Assembly (NCBI RefSeq): GCF_015550595.1
Contig: NZ_JADNBB010000002.1
Span: 372,001 to 436,000, forward strand
Length of the DNA: 64,000 nucleotides
Source of the DNA: Parabacteroides goldsteinii
GTDB taxonomy: Bacteria; Bacteroidota; Bacteroidia; Bacteroidales; Tannerellaceae
Direction of reading: 5' to 3'
Each line of letters opens with the position of its first letter. Position 1 is the first letter of the stretch. A program made the position numbers and the translations under genes. The notes beneath the pieces were generated by a model. The model worked only from the letters and a program-made list of their open reading frames with translations. It did not search any database and was not told the origin of the DNA. This document shows, piece by piece, positions 56,008 through 64,000 of this stretch.

Positions 56008-56067
56008 ATGATGAACAATGTATTACATATTATTCTCGTGGTGGTCCTTCTAGTCATTAGTAGGTAA
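56008..56067 (+). CDS. ilv leader peptide
   Basis: A 19-codon frame MMNNVLHIILVVVLLVISR ending in TAA. Twelve of nineteen residues are Val, Leu or Ile, including the run IILVVVLLVI. This is the signature of an attenuation leader sensing the supply of the three branched-chain amino acids. A good promoter lies just upstream, and mutually exclusive RNA hairpins and the ilvD gene lie downstream. Confidence 0.88.
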   Translation: MMNNVLHIILVVVLLVISR

Positions 56068-56147
56068 GGAGAAAGGTGTGTAAGAAGTTGTGAAGTCGTA
56101 AATGATATTTCTTAAGCCTTTCTCCATATAGAGAAGGGCTTTTTTAT
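56068..56147 (+). promoter_or_regulatory. ilv transcription attenuator (antiterminator and terminator)
   Basis: Terminator: AAGCCTTTCTC (56114-56124) with GAGAAGGGCTT (56131-56141), one G-U pair, then TTTTATT. Antiterminator: GGAGAAAGG (56068-56076), directly after the leader stop, pairs perfectly with CCTTTCTCC (56117-56125), extended by TAAGAA (56081-56086) with TTCTTA (56109-56114). The two cannot coexist. A ribosome at the leader stop would cover GGAGAAAGG and allow termination; stalling on Ile/Leu/Val codons would free it and permit read-through. Confidence 0.85.
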
Positions 56148-56169
56148 TGACTAAAAGATAAAAACAAAT

Positions 56170-58005
56170 ATGATGAAGAATCCGTTAAGAAGTTCATATA
56201 GCACAGAGGGTAGACGCATGGCCGGCGCCCGTGCTTTGTGGCGTGCCAACGGCATGAAAGAAGAGCAGTTCGGTAAACCGATTATAGCCATTGTGAATTC
56301 ATTTACCCAGTTTGTCCCGGGACATGTGCATCTGCACGAGATCGGACAGCAGGTGAAAGCGGAGATTGAAAAGCTCGGTTGCTTTGCCGCAGAATTCAAT
56401 ACGATCGCTATCGACGACGGTATTGCCATGGGACACGACGGAATGCTTTATTCCCTTCCTTCCCGCGACATTATTGCAGATAGCGTCGAATATATGGTGA
56501 ATGCGCATAAGGCAGATGCTATGGTATGTATCAGCAACTGCGACAAGATCACTCCGGGTATGCTGATGGCCAGTATGCGCCTGAACATTCCAACCATATT
56601 TGTATCAGGAGGCCCAATGGAAGCCGGTAACCTGGATGGTCGTGCACTCGACCTGATCGATGCTATGATCGAAGCTGCCGATGATTCAGTGAGCGATGAA
56701 CAGGTAGAGAAGGTTGAACGTTCGGCTTGTCCGACCTGCGGATGTTGTTCCGGTATGTTTACTGCTAATTCGATGAATTGTCTGAATGAAGCGATCGGTC
56801 TGGCTCTTCCCGGTAACGGTACAGTGGTGGCTACTCATGCCAACCGTACCCGCCTGTTTAAAAAGGCTGCCAAAATGATCGTGGATAATGCGTTTAAATA
56901 TTATCGTGACGGGGATGATTCTGTATTACCCCGTAGCATTGCCACCCGCCAAGCATTCCTGAATGCGATGTCACTCGATATTGCAATGGGAGGATCTACC
57001 AATACAGTCCTTCACTTACTGGCAATAGCCCATGAAGCGGAAGCCGATTTCACCATGAAAGATATCGATATGCTTTCCCGTAAAACCCCGGTTATCTGTA
57101 AAGTGGCTCCGAGCTGTTCCTATCATGTGGAAGATGTGAACCGTGCAGGAGGTATTATGGGTATCATGAATGAATTGGTAAAAGCCGGTCTGGTGGATGA
57201 TTCGGTGAAGCGTGTGGACGGACTGACCTTGGGACAGGCGATCGACCAATATTGTATCACATCCGTAAACGTAACGGAAGAAGCTGTCAATATTTATAAA
57301 AGTGCTCCGGCACACCGTTTCAATCTGGTGCTCGGATCACAGGAAAGCTATTATAAGGAATTGGATACAGACCGTACTGCCGGTTGCATCCGTGATGTGG
57401 AACATGCTTATGTAAAAGATGGTGGTCTGGCTGTTCTTTACGGAAATATAGCGCAGGATGGTTGTGTTGTCAAAACGGCAGGGGTAGATGAAAGTATCTT
57501 CCGTTTTGCAGGTCCGGCAAAAGTTTTCGATTCGCAGGATGCTGCTTGCGAGGGTATCCTTAAAGACAAAGTCGTCTCCGGCGATGTCGTCGTTATCACC
57601 TATGAAGGTCCGAAGGGTGGTCCGGGTATGCAGGAAATGTTGTATCCTACCTCTTATATAAAGAGTAAACACCTGGGTAAGGAATGTGCATTGATCACAG
57701 ACGGACGCTTCAGCGGTGGAACATCAGGTTTGTCAATCGGACATATTTCTCCCGAAGCAGCAGCAGGTGGAGCGATTGGCTTAGTGAAAGACGGCGATAT
57801 TATTGAAATTAATATACCTGAGAGAACCATAAACGTAAAGGTTAGCGATGAAGAACTCGCCAAGCGCCGTCAGGCAGAAGAAGCCCGCGGACCGAAAGCC
57901 TTTACTCCTCCTTTCCGCCAGCGTACGGTATCGAAAGCACTGAAGGCATACGCAAAGATGGTTGCTTCGGCCGATAAAGGCGGTGTACGAATTGTAGAAG
58001 ATTAA
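56170..58005 (+). CDS. ilvD: Dihydroxy-acid dehydratase
   Basis: A 611-residue iron-sulfur dehydratase making the 2-oxo acids that precede valine and isoleucine. Cluster cysteines are in [11 protein letters not shown] and [32 protein letters not shown] and [26 protein letters not shown] are family motifs. The start may be Met at 56170 or 56173. First structural gene of the attenuated operon. Confidence 0.97.
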   Translation: MMKNPLRSSYSTEGRRMAGARALWRANGMKEEQFGKPIIAIVNSFTQFVPGHVHLHEIGQQVKAEIEKLGCFAAEFNTIAIDDGIAMGHDGMLYSLPSRDIIADSVEYMVNAHKADAMVCISNCDKITPGMLMASMRLNIPTIFVSGGPMEAGNLDGRALDLIDAMIEAADDSVSDEQVEKVERSACPTCGCCSGMFTANSMNCLNEAIGLALPGNGTVVATHANRTRLFKKAAKMIVDNAFKYYRDGDDSVLPRSIATRQAFLNAMSLDIAMGGSTNTVLHLLAIAHEAEADFTMKDIDMLSRKTPVICKVAPSCSYHVEDVNRAGGIMGIMNELVKAGLVDDSVKRVDGLTLGQAIDQYCITSVNVTEEAVNIYKSAPAHRFNLVLGSQESYYKELDTDRTAGCIRDVEHAYVKDGGLAVLYGNIAQDGCVVKTAGVDESIFRFAGPAKVFDSQDAACEGILKDKVVSGDVVVITYEGPKGGPGMQEMLYPTSYIKSKHLGKECALITDGRFSGGTSGLSIGHISPEAAAGGAIGLVKDGDIIEINIPERTINVKVSDEELAKRRQAEEARGPKAFTPPFRQRTVSKALKAYAKMVASADKGGVRIVED

Positions 58006-58032
58006 TAAAACACCAAATACTATAATTTAGAG

Positions 58033-59733
58033 ATGGATAAACAAAAGATAACCGGTTCGGAAGCTTTGCTGAAAGCGCTGATCGCTGAAGGAGTAGATAC
58101 TATCTTCGGTTATCCGGGTGGACAGGCAATTCCTATATATGATAGTTTATATGACTATAAAGATCAATTGAAACACGTTCTGGTACGCCATGAACAAGGT
58201 GCAACACATGCGGCTCAGGGATATGCCCGCGTTTCCGGTAAAGTGGGGGTAACGTTGGTTACTTCCGGACCAGGAGCAACAAATACCATTACCGGTATTG
58301 CCGATGCGTTGATGGACAGTACGCCGATGGTAGTAATTGCCGGACAAGTTCCGTCTCCACTGCTGGGTACCGACGCTTTTCAGGAAGTCGACGTAATCGG
58401 TATTACGCAACCAATCACTAAATGGGCCTATCAGATCCGTAAGCCGGAAGAAATAGCCTGGGCCGTATCCCGTGCTTTCTATATCGCATCGACGGGACGT
58501 CCCGGTCCGGTAGTACTTGACCTGGCCAAAGATGCACAAGTAGGTTTGGTGGATTATGAATACGAAAAGGTAAATTATATACGCAGTTATCAGCCGGAGC
58601 CGGATATCAAGCAGGAACGTATTGAAGCCGCTGCCGCTCTGATCAATGGTTCAAAGAAACCATTCTGTCTGGTAGGCCAGGGGGTTATCCTGGGAGGGGC
58701 AGAAGAGGAATTGAAAGCCTTTTTGGAGAAAAACGATATACCTGCCGGTTCGACCGTATTAGGATTGTCGGCACTTCCTTCCGACTTTCCCTTACATAAA
58801 GGTATGCTTGGTATGCATGGAAATGTAGGACCTAACCGGAAGACAAACGAATGTGATGTGTTGATCGCTATCGGTATGCGTTTCGACGACCGTGTAACCG
58901 GCGATTTGAAGACATACGCCAAGCAGGCAAAAATTATCCATCTGGATATCGACAACTCGGAAATCGGAAAGAATGTACCTGTTGATGTAAAGGTATTGGG
59001 TAATGCCAAACACACCATTCCGATGATCACCTCTTTATTGGAAGAACGGAAGCGTCCCGAATGGAATGCCGAGTTTGAGCCGGATGAAAAGGAAGAAGAA
59101 GAAAAAGTGATCCGTAAGGAACTTTTCCCTACCGAAGGTCAGTTGAAGATGGGTGAAGTAGTACGTAAAGTATCCGAAGCAACCGGCAATGATGCCATCC
59201 TGGTTACCGATGTAGGTCAAAATCAGATGATGGGTGTCCGTTACTTCAAATATAAACAAACCCGTAGCGTGGTAACTTCAGGAGGTCTGGGTACGATGGG
59301 CTTCGGTCTTCCCGCTGCTATCGGAGCCAAACTGGGTGCTCCCGACCGTACGGTTTGTTTCTTTACCGGCGACGGTGGTATCCAGATGACTATCCAGGAA
59401 CTGGGAACCATCATGCAGGAAGAACTGAATGTGAAGATCATCGTTCTTAATAATAATTTCCTCGGTATGGTACGCCAGTGGCAGGAATTGTTCTTCCAGG
59501 AACGTTATTCGAACACCATCATGAAAAATCCGGACTTTGTCGCGATAGCCAAGGCATTCGGTATTGCTTCCCGCGCTGTTGACAGCCGTGAAGAACTGGA
59601 CGGTGCAATAGAAGAAATGCTTAACCATGACGGCGCTTACCTGTTGGTTGCCAACGTGGAAACCTGTGGAATGGTATATCCGATGGTTCCGGCCGGAGGA
59701 AGCGTTACGAATATGATTTTAGGTGCTAAGTAA
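58033..59733 (+). CDS. ilvB: Acetolactate synthase large subunit
   Basis: A 566-residue ThDP-dependent enzyme of valine/leucine/isoleucine synthesis. Catalytic Glu in RHEQGATHAAQGYAR, substrate region LVTSGPGATNTITG, FAD-site residues around VGPNRKTNECDVLIAIGMRFDDRVTG, and ThDP motif GDGGIQMT followed by NNNFLGMVRQWQ. Starts 27 nt after ilvD. Confidence 0.97.
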   Translation: MDKQKITGSEALLKALIAEGVDTIFGYPGGQAIPIYDSLYDYKDQLKHVLVRHEQGATHAAQGYARVSGKVGVTLVTSGPGATNTITGIADALMDSTPMVVIAGQVPSPLLGTDAFQEVDVIGITQPITKWAYQIRKPEEIAWAVSRAFYIASTGRPGPVVLDLAKDAQVGLVDYEYEKVNYIRSYQPEPDIKQERIEAAAALINGSKKPFCLVGQGVILGGAEEELKAFLEKNDIPAGSTVLGLSALPSDFPLHKGMLGMHGNVGPNRKTNECDVLIAIGMRFDDRVTGDLKTYAKQAKIIHLDIDNSEIGKNVPVDVKVLGNAKHTIPMITSLLEERKRPEWNAEFEPDEKEEEEKVIRKELFPTEGQLKMGEVVRKVSEATGNDAILVTDVGQNQMMGVRYFKYKQTRSVVTSGGLGTMGFGLPAAIGAKLGAPDRTVCFFTGDGGIQMTIQELGTIMQEELNVKIIVLNNNFLGMVRQWQELFFQERYSNTIMKNPDFVAIAKAFGIASRAVDSREELDGAIEEMLNHDGAYLLVANVETCGMVYPMVPAGGSVTNMILGAK

Positions 59734-59745
59734 GGAGGAACAATT

Positions 59746-60297
59746 ATGAATACGAAAAATTTATATACCGTTATTATCTTTTCAGAAAACACAGTAGGTC
59801 TTCTGAACCAGATAACCGTTATCTTTACGCGCCGGCAACTGAATATTGAGACGCTTTCTGTTTCTCCCTCTGCTATAAAGGGAATACATAAGTTTACAAT
59901 TACTACCTTTGCCGACGAAGATACGATCGATAAGGTCGTTAAGCAGATCGACAAACGTGTGGATATTCTGAAAGCTTATTATAATACGGATGAGGACCTG
60001 GTTTACCAGGAAATAGCTCTTTACAAACTGAGTACCGAACTCTTTATCAAGATGGGTACGGTAGAAGATCTGATCCGTAAGTATAATGCCCGTATCCTCG
60101 AAATGAACGAGAGCTGTGTCGTACTCGAAAAGAGTGGTCATTATGATGAAACACAAGCCTTGTTCAAAGAACTGAGTGAGACGATCGGTGTGTTGCAATT
60201 CATCCGTTCCGGTCGTGTTGCGATTACGAAGAGTAAGGTAGAGCGTCTGAGCGATATGCTGTCCTCGATGGAAAAGAAGTTGCAGGATAAACATTAA
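59746..60297 (+). CDS. ilvN: Acetolactate synthase small (regulatory) subunit
   Basis: A 183-residue subunit with an N-terminal ACT domain (VIIFSENTVGLLNQITVIFTRRQLNIETL) that binds valine for feedback control, and a C-terminal domain that activates the catalytic subunit. Starts 12 nt after ilvB. Confidence 0.95.
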   Translation: MNTKNLYTVIIFSENTVGLLNQITVIFTRRQLNIETLSVSPSAIKGIHKFTITTFADEDTIDKVVKQIDKRVDILKAYYNTDEDLVYQEIALYKLSTELFIKMGTVEDLIRKYNARILEMNESCVVLEKSGHYDETQALFKELSETIGVLQFIRSGRVAITKSKVERLSDMLSSMEKKLQDKH

Positions 60298-60336
60298 TAC
60301 AAATAGAAGGACTTCGTCCCTTGTAAAAAGAAGATT

Positions 60337-61068
60337 ATGGAGAAGAACAAAGTAGGAGAATTTCATTTCGTAACCGAGTCCTATCTAATGGACTTTCGGG
60401 GCCGCATCACTATTCCGATGATCGGAACTTATTTGCTGCACGCCGCTTCCTGTCATGCCGCCGACCGTGGATTCGGTTATAACGACATGACCGAAAGGCA
60501 TACCGCATGGGTGCTTTCCCGTCTGGCAATCGAAATGACTTCCTATCCGGCTATGTCCGAGTCCGTAACCTTATATACCTGGGTCGATGAAGTCGGAAAG
60601 TTATTTACCAGCCGTTGTTTCGAATTGGTGAATGGAGAAGGTAAAACATTCGGCTTTGCCCGTTCCATCTGGGCGGCTATCGATGTGGAAACCCGTCGTC
60701 CGACCTTGCTCGATGTAGAAGGGCTGAGTGCCTATGTCACCGACCGTCCCTGTCCGATCGAGAAACCCGGTAAGATCGCCCCGGTAGAAAACAACATACC
60801 CGGTGAGTCCTATCGTGTGAAATACAGTGACCTCGATGTGAACGGTCATCTGAACAGTATCAAATATATGGAGCATCTGCTCGACCTGTTCGATATCGGC
60901 ATGTTCCGTGAAAAAGAGATAAGCCGTTTCGAAATAGCTTATCAGTCTGAAGGTAAATACGGTATGGAGTTGACCCTTCATCATCAGGAAGTATCCGCAG
61001 ACAAATATAATATGGCAATATGTAATGACGGCAAAGCGATCAGCCGTGCCGCCGTTACTTGGAAATAA
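60337..61068 (+). CDS. Acyl-ACP thioesterase (FatA/FatB type)
   Basis: A 243-residue double hot-dog thioesterase releasing fatty acids from acyl carrier protein. Motifs: WVLSRLAIEM, LYTWVDEVGKLFTSRCFEL and, in the second domain, VKYSDLDVNGHLNSIKYMEHLLD with the Asn/His catalytic site. It is embedded between ilvN and ilvC, 39 nt after ilvN and 52 nt before ilvC, so it shares the BCAA control. I recall the same order in other Bacteroidales. Confidence 0.92.
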   Translation: MEKNKVGEFHFVTESYLMDFRGRITIPMIGTYLLHAASCHAADRGFGYNDMTERHTAWVLSRLAIEMTSYPAMSESVTLYTWVDEVGKLFTSRCFELVNGEGKTFGFARSIWAAIDVETRRPTLLDVEGLSAYVTDRPCPIEKPGKIAPVENNIPGESYRVKYSDLDVNGHLNSIKYMEHLLDLFDIGMFREKEISRFEIAYQSEGKYGMELTLHHQEVSADKYNMAICNDGKAISRAAVTWK

Positions 61069-61120
61069 CCATATAGAAAGAGACAAATTATTTTATATAC
61101 ATTTTAATAGTAAAAAGAAA

Positions 61121-62167
61121 ATGGCAGTAATGAATTTTGGCGGCGTTGACGAAAATGTAGTAACCCGCGAAGAATTTCCGTTGGAAAAGGCAAGAGAAGT
61201 ATTGAAAGACGAAACTATCGCTGTGATAGGTTACGGCGTACAAGGTCCGGGTCAGAGCCTGAACTTGCGCGACAACGGTTTTAACGTAATTGTAGGACAA
61301 CGTAAAGGTGGTAAGACTTGGGAAAAAGCCGTTGCAGACGGTTGGGTACCGGGCGAAACACTGTTCGATATCGAAGAAGCTTGCGAAAAAGCGACAATCA
61401 TACAGTATCTGCTTTCAGATGCCGCACAGATTGAAGTATGGCCGCGTATCAAAAAATACCTGACTCCGGGTAAGGCTTTGTATTTCTCTCACGGTTTCGG
61501 TATTACTTATAAAGAACGTACAAACATCATCCCTCCTGCCGATGTAGACGTAATCCTGGTTGCTCCGAAAGGATCGGGTACTTCACTTCGTCGTATGTTC
61601 CTGCAGGGCCGTGGTTTGAACTCAAGCTACGCAATCTTCCAGGATGCAACAGGCAAAGCATGGGATCGTGTAATCGCACTGGGTATCGGTGTGGGTTCAG
61701 GTTACTTGTTCGAAACAACTTTCAAGAAAGAAGTATATTCCGACCTGACCGGCGAACGTGGTACTTTGATGGGTGCAATCCAGGGATTGCTGCTTGCGCA
61801 GTACGAAACACTGCGTGAAAATGGTCACGAACCTTCTGAAGCATTCAATGAAACAGTAGAAGAATTGACACAGTCGTTGATGCCTTTGTTCGCAGAAAAT
61901 GGTATGGACTGGATGTATGCAAACTGTTCAACTACTGCACAGCGCGGTGCTTTGGACTGGATGGGCCCGTTCCACGATGCCACAAAACCTGTATTCCAGA
62001 AATTGTATAGCGAAGTTGCATGCGGTAACGAAGCACAGCGTTCTATCGATACTAACAGCAAACCTGACTACCGTGAAGGTCTTGAAAAAGAACTGAAAGC
62101 ACTTCGTGAAAGCGAAATGTGGCGTGCCGGTGCTGTTGTTCGTAAACTTCGTCCCGAAAACAACTAA
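61121..62167 (+). CDS. ilvC: Ketol-acid reductoisomerase
   Basis: A 348-residue NAD(P)H- and Mg-dependent enzyme, second step of valine/isoleucine synthesis. The Rossmann motif GYGVQGPGQSLNLRDNG is followed by the cofactor loop VGQRKGGKTWEKA, then APKGSGTSLRR and the knotted domain with ERGTLMGAIQGL and metal-binding Glu residues. The frame extends to 61025, but MAVMNFGGVDENV at 61121 is the family start; the upstream stretch overlaps the thioesterase end. Confidence 0.95.
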   Translation: MAVMNFGGVDENVVTREEFPLEKAREVLKDETIAVIGYGVQGPGQSLNLRDNGFNVIVGQRKGGKTWEKAVADGWVPGETLFDIEEACEKATIIQYLLSDAAQIEVWPRIKKYLTPGKALYFSHGFGITYKERTNIIPPADVDVILVAPKGSGTSLRRMFLQGRGLNSSYAIFQDATGKAWDRVIALGIGVGSGYLFETTFKKEVYSDLTGERGTLMGAIQGLLLAQYETLRENGHEPSEAFNETVEELTQSLMPLFAENGMDWMYANCSTTAQRGALDWMGPFHDATKPVFQKLYSEVACGNEAQRSIDTNSKPDYREGLEKELKALRESEMWRAGAVVRKLRPENN

Positions 62168-62207
62168 TAGTTGGTGCGATAAATAAGTATTAAACATCTT
62201 GCGATAT

Positions 62208-62249
62208 AAAGCGGTAATCCGGTATGTTCCGGGTTGCCGCTTTTTCTTT
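62208..62249 (+). terminator. ilv operon terminator
   Basis: 15-bp stem AAAGCGGTAATCCGG/CCGGGTTGCCGCTTT (two mismatched or wobble positions) with 6-nt loop, then TTCTTTC, 40 nt after ilvC. Confidence 0.88.
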
Positions 62250-62312
62250 CCCGTTACCAGTTAAGCATAAACCTATGACTAGCTAAGTCTTTCCTCATGA
62301 CTTATTAATACC

Positions 62313-62437
62313 AAAGTCCTTACTTATTAAATATACCCTGTACATCTTGTCTGATTATCCTGTACACCCTGATTATTCATCCTGTACACCTTGGATAGCT
62401 ACCCTGTACAGGGTAATAATAAGTAGCGGGGACTTTT
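62313..62437. repeat. Array of four CCTGTACA units at exact 22-bp period
   Basis: CCTGTACA starts at 62337, 62359, 62381 and 62403, each exactly 22 bp apart; the first three continue YCYTG. The last unit is the centre of a 16-bp perfect palindrome TACCCTGTACAGGGTA (62400-62415), and the first also begins TACCCTGTACA. The array is flanked by imperfect inverted arms: AAAGTCCTTACTTATTAA on the left and TAATAAGTAGCGGGGACTTT on the right. Unknown function; a protein-binding array or a cruciform element are options. Not a CRISPR. Confidence 0.75.
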
Positions 62438-62549
62438 GATTTAGAAACTCCCTGGCTATGCAATAAAAGGTGCCGGGAAGGGATATAGTGGTTGCCTGTG
62501 TGACAAATTTTAGCTAAGTAAGTTTTCTATCATAAAGTTTTCCGAATTT

Positions 62550-62660
62550 ATCTGTCATCTGCAACTGTTGTTTGTATTTGTTTGGCTATTAGGTTGTAAA
62601 CGGTTGCAGATAGCTGTTTTTATCTGCAACTGAATCTGTCATCTGTCATCGGTATGGAAC
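62550..62660. repeat. Direct and inverted copies of an ATCTGCAACTG repeat
   Basis: ATCTGCAACTG occurs at 62557-62567 and 62622-62632, with an inverted copy CGGTTGCAGAT at 62601-62611. The latter two form a 12-bp stem (one wobble) around 8 nt. ATCTGTC repeats flank it. The remaining parts of the 62250-63041 gap show no coding remnant. Confidence 0.55.
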
Positions 62661-62819
62661 ATCACGGTTTTATATGTTAAAGCCCGTTATTGGTGGAGCG
62701 GGTTTATTGATCTCATATACTTATTGTATTTGATAGGTTAGGAGTTTTTATGGAGTTACTTTTCTTTACAAAGAATTGTTAAATAGTGAGGAATAAAGTA
62801 TTAAATATATATTTTTATG

Positions 62820-62849
62820 CTTGCGGTTATTAATGATAGATTATATTTG
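62820..62849 (+). promoter_or_regulatory. Promoter for the third susC
   Basis: CTTG-N18-TATATTTG, exact -7 element and near -33 match, about 190 nt upstream of the susC start. The long 5' leader could hold further regulation. Confidence 0.5.
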
Positions 62850-63041
62850 TTGAAGAAAGTACGGTGTGTTTAGTCAAGATAAATGGGTTGGTGTTTGTGG
62901 GTAAAAAGTTGTGTGTCTTGATTTTGTGAACTTTATTTTAGTGCGTATGGACCTGGCGCTTTTTGAGGAGAGAAGTGTAACCTCTAATGAAATGAATACT
63001 GTTATGATTAAAATTATTTAATTAAAGTCTTGAATTTAACT

Positions 63042-64000
63042 ATGTGGACAGACTCAAAACTAATTAAATCACTAATGTTTTCTGTATTGTTTGGAGCTGC
63101 GGGTACTGTAGTTGCAGCTATTCCAACAAGTCCCGAAACGATGGTAGTACAACAGGGAAATAAGGTCTCAGGCCTTGTCTCTGACGATATGGGGCCCATA
63201 GCCGGTGCTTCTGTCGTAGTAAAAGGAACTTCTGTCGGTACGATTACCGATACCGACGGTCGATTTACCCTGGATAATGTCCGGCGGGGATCGGTTATTG
63301 TAATATCTTTTGTCGGCTTGGCTACGCAGGAGATTACGTGGAACGGGCAAGCCAACTTAAATGTCAAGATGAGTGATGCGACACAGGATTTGGATGAAGT
63401 TGTGGTTGTTGCTTATGGTACAGCTAAGAAATCGACCTTTACCGGGTCGGCCTCTGTTGTGAAAGCAGAGAAACTGGAAAAGGTAATGGGTACCGGTTTT
63501 ACTGAAGCATTACAAGGTATGTCGGCCGGTGTGAATGTTGTAAACGTACAAGGTAACCCCGGTGCTGAAGCTCGTGTCGAAATTCGTGGTATTGCTTCTA
63601 TGTCCGGAAAGGCTGATCCTTTGTATATTGTGGATGGTATGCCTTACGATGGTGGTCTTAACCAGATCAATCCGACGGATATCGAATCGATGACGGTGTT
63701 GAAGGATGCTGCGGCAACCTCTTTGTATGGTTCGCGTGCTGCGAATGGTGTTGTGATGATTACTACCAAGAGGGGGAAATCAGCTAAACCTCAGATTAAT
63801 TTCCGCGGGGCGTGGGGTACTTCCGACAATGCGGTAAAGAACCCTAAAAAGGCTAATCCTTATCAACAGTTGGAAAATACCTGGTATGCATTGTATTACG
63901 ATGCATTGCTTTACGACGGCATGGATGCCAAGGCTGCCGGCGATTATGCATCTTCCCAGGCATTGACCAAGCAGGTAAAAGCAACGAGAAATTCAAAGGG
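63042..64000 (+). CDS. SusC-family TonB-dependent receptor, N-terminal part
   Basis: The first 319 residues of a SusC protein that continues past the window end. Signal peptide ends VVAA (about 26); carboxypeptidase-regulatory-like domain about 42-110 (GPIAGASVVVKGTSVGTITD); TonB-box-like DEVVVVAYGT 118-127; plug with DAAATSLYGSRAANGVVMITTKRGK. No STN domain. The frame is open to the edge. A susD partner is expected downstream but not visible. Confidence 0.93.
   Translation, partial: MWTDSKLIKSLMFSVLFGAAGTVVAAIPTSPETMVVQQGNKVSGLVSDDMGPIAGASVVVKGTSVGTITDTDGRFTLDNVRRGSVIVISFVGLATQEITWNGQANLNVKMSDATQDLDEVVVVAYGTAKKSTFTGSASVVKAEKLEKVMGTGFTEALQGMSAGVNVVNVQGNPGAEARVEIRGIASMSGKADPLYIVDGMPYDGGLNQINPTDIESMTVLKDAAATSLYGSRAANGVVMITTKRGKSAKPQINFRGAWGTSDNAVKNPKKANPYQQLENTWYALYYDALLYDGMDAKAAGDYASSQALTKQVKATRNSK

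Noticed and set aside
61025-61120. N-terminal extension of ilvC
   Set aside because: It overlaps the thioesterase end out of frame and adds 32 residues unlike the family; MAVMNFGG at 61121 is the true start.
62337-62413. CRISPR or plasmid-type iteron origin
   Set aside because: Too short for CRISPR; no replication initiator gene nearby and the setting is a chromosomal biosynthetic operon, so an origin is unsupported.

Overview
The window looks like chromosomal DNA of a gut Bacteroidales, probably Parabacteroides or a close relative (inference). It has three SusC-type TonB-dependent receptors, two SusD lipoproteins, a hybrid two-component sensor, an ECF sigma/FecR anti-sigma pair, several Bacteroidetes-only families (DUF4251, DUF4783, DUF4837), and many upstream regions with the Bacteroidetes -7 element TAnnTTTG. 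No prophage, insertion sequence, CRISPR array or rRNA was seen.

Layout. 1-700: a small acidic protein and tRNA-Thr(CGT). 700-11500: a SusC/SusD locus with a 16-bp inverted repeat bracketing about 200 bp upstream of susC (candidate invertible promoter), an internally deleted GH20 hexosaminidase remnant and a hybrid sensor/AraC regulator. 11480-12900: decayed genes (FAD oxidoreductase and C10 cysteine protease pseudogenes) around an orphan ECF sigma factor. 13000-16800: an ABCG-like transporter and a lipoprotein. 16890-20750: a five-gene minus-strand operon with STAS protein, RsbW-like kinase, two histidine kinases (one lacking the phospho-acceptor His) and a receiver-PP2C phosphatase, i.e. a partner-switch module tied to two-component signalling. 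20800-43900: mostly housekeeping (Ca2+ ATPase, radical SAM protein, dipeptidyl peptidase IV, lipoyl synthase, polyphosphate kinase, rRNA methylases, nadC, rlmH, aroC, slyD, an LTA-synthase-like protein, a PatB-type lyase). 44000-52200: a second glycan-use locus with its own ECF sigma, FecR anti-sigma, STN-containing SusC, SusD and a GH29-like lipoprotein. 52400-55850: a more AT-rich accessory stretch (TPR-HTH regulator, unknown secreted protein, beta-barrel protein). 55900-62250: ilvD-ilvB-ilvN-acyl-ACP thioesterase-ilvC, preceded by an Ile/Leu/Val-rich leader peptide and mutually exclusive hairpins, a textbook attenuator. 62250-64000: repeat-rich spacer and the start of a third susC, cut by the window end.

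How the genes fit together. The two Sus loci use two regulatory styles: one a hybrid two-component sensor plus a possible DNA-inversion switch, the other trans-envelope signalling through the STN domain, FecR and ECF sigma. The ilv operon makes the branched-chain amino acids and carries a thioesterase, which may link them to branched-chain fatty acids. Two unrelated intergenic arrays, at 44602 and 62337, share an exact 22-bp period; neither matches a feature I can name.

Limits: all calls come from reading sequence and recalled family motifs; no database search, structure prediction or composition statistics were run.
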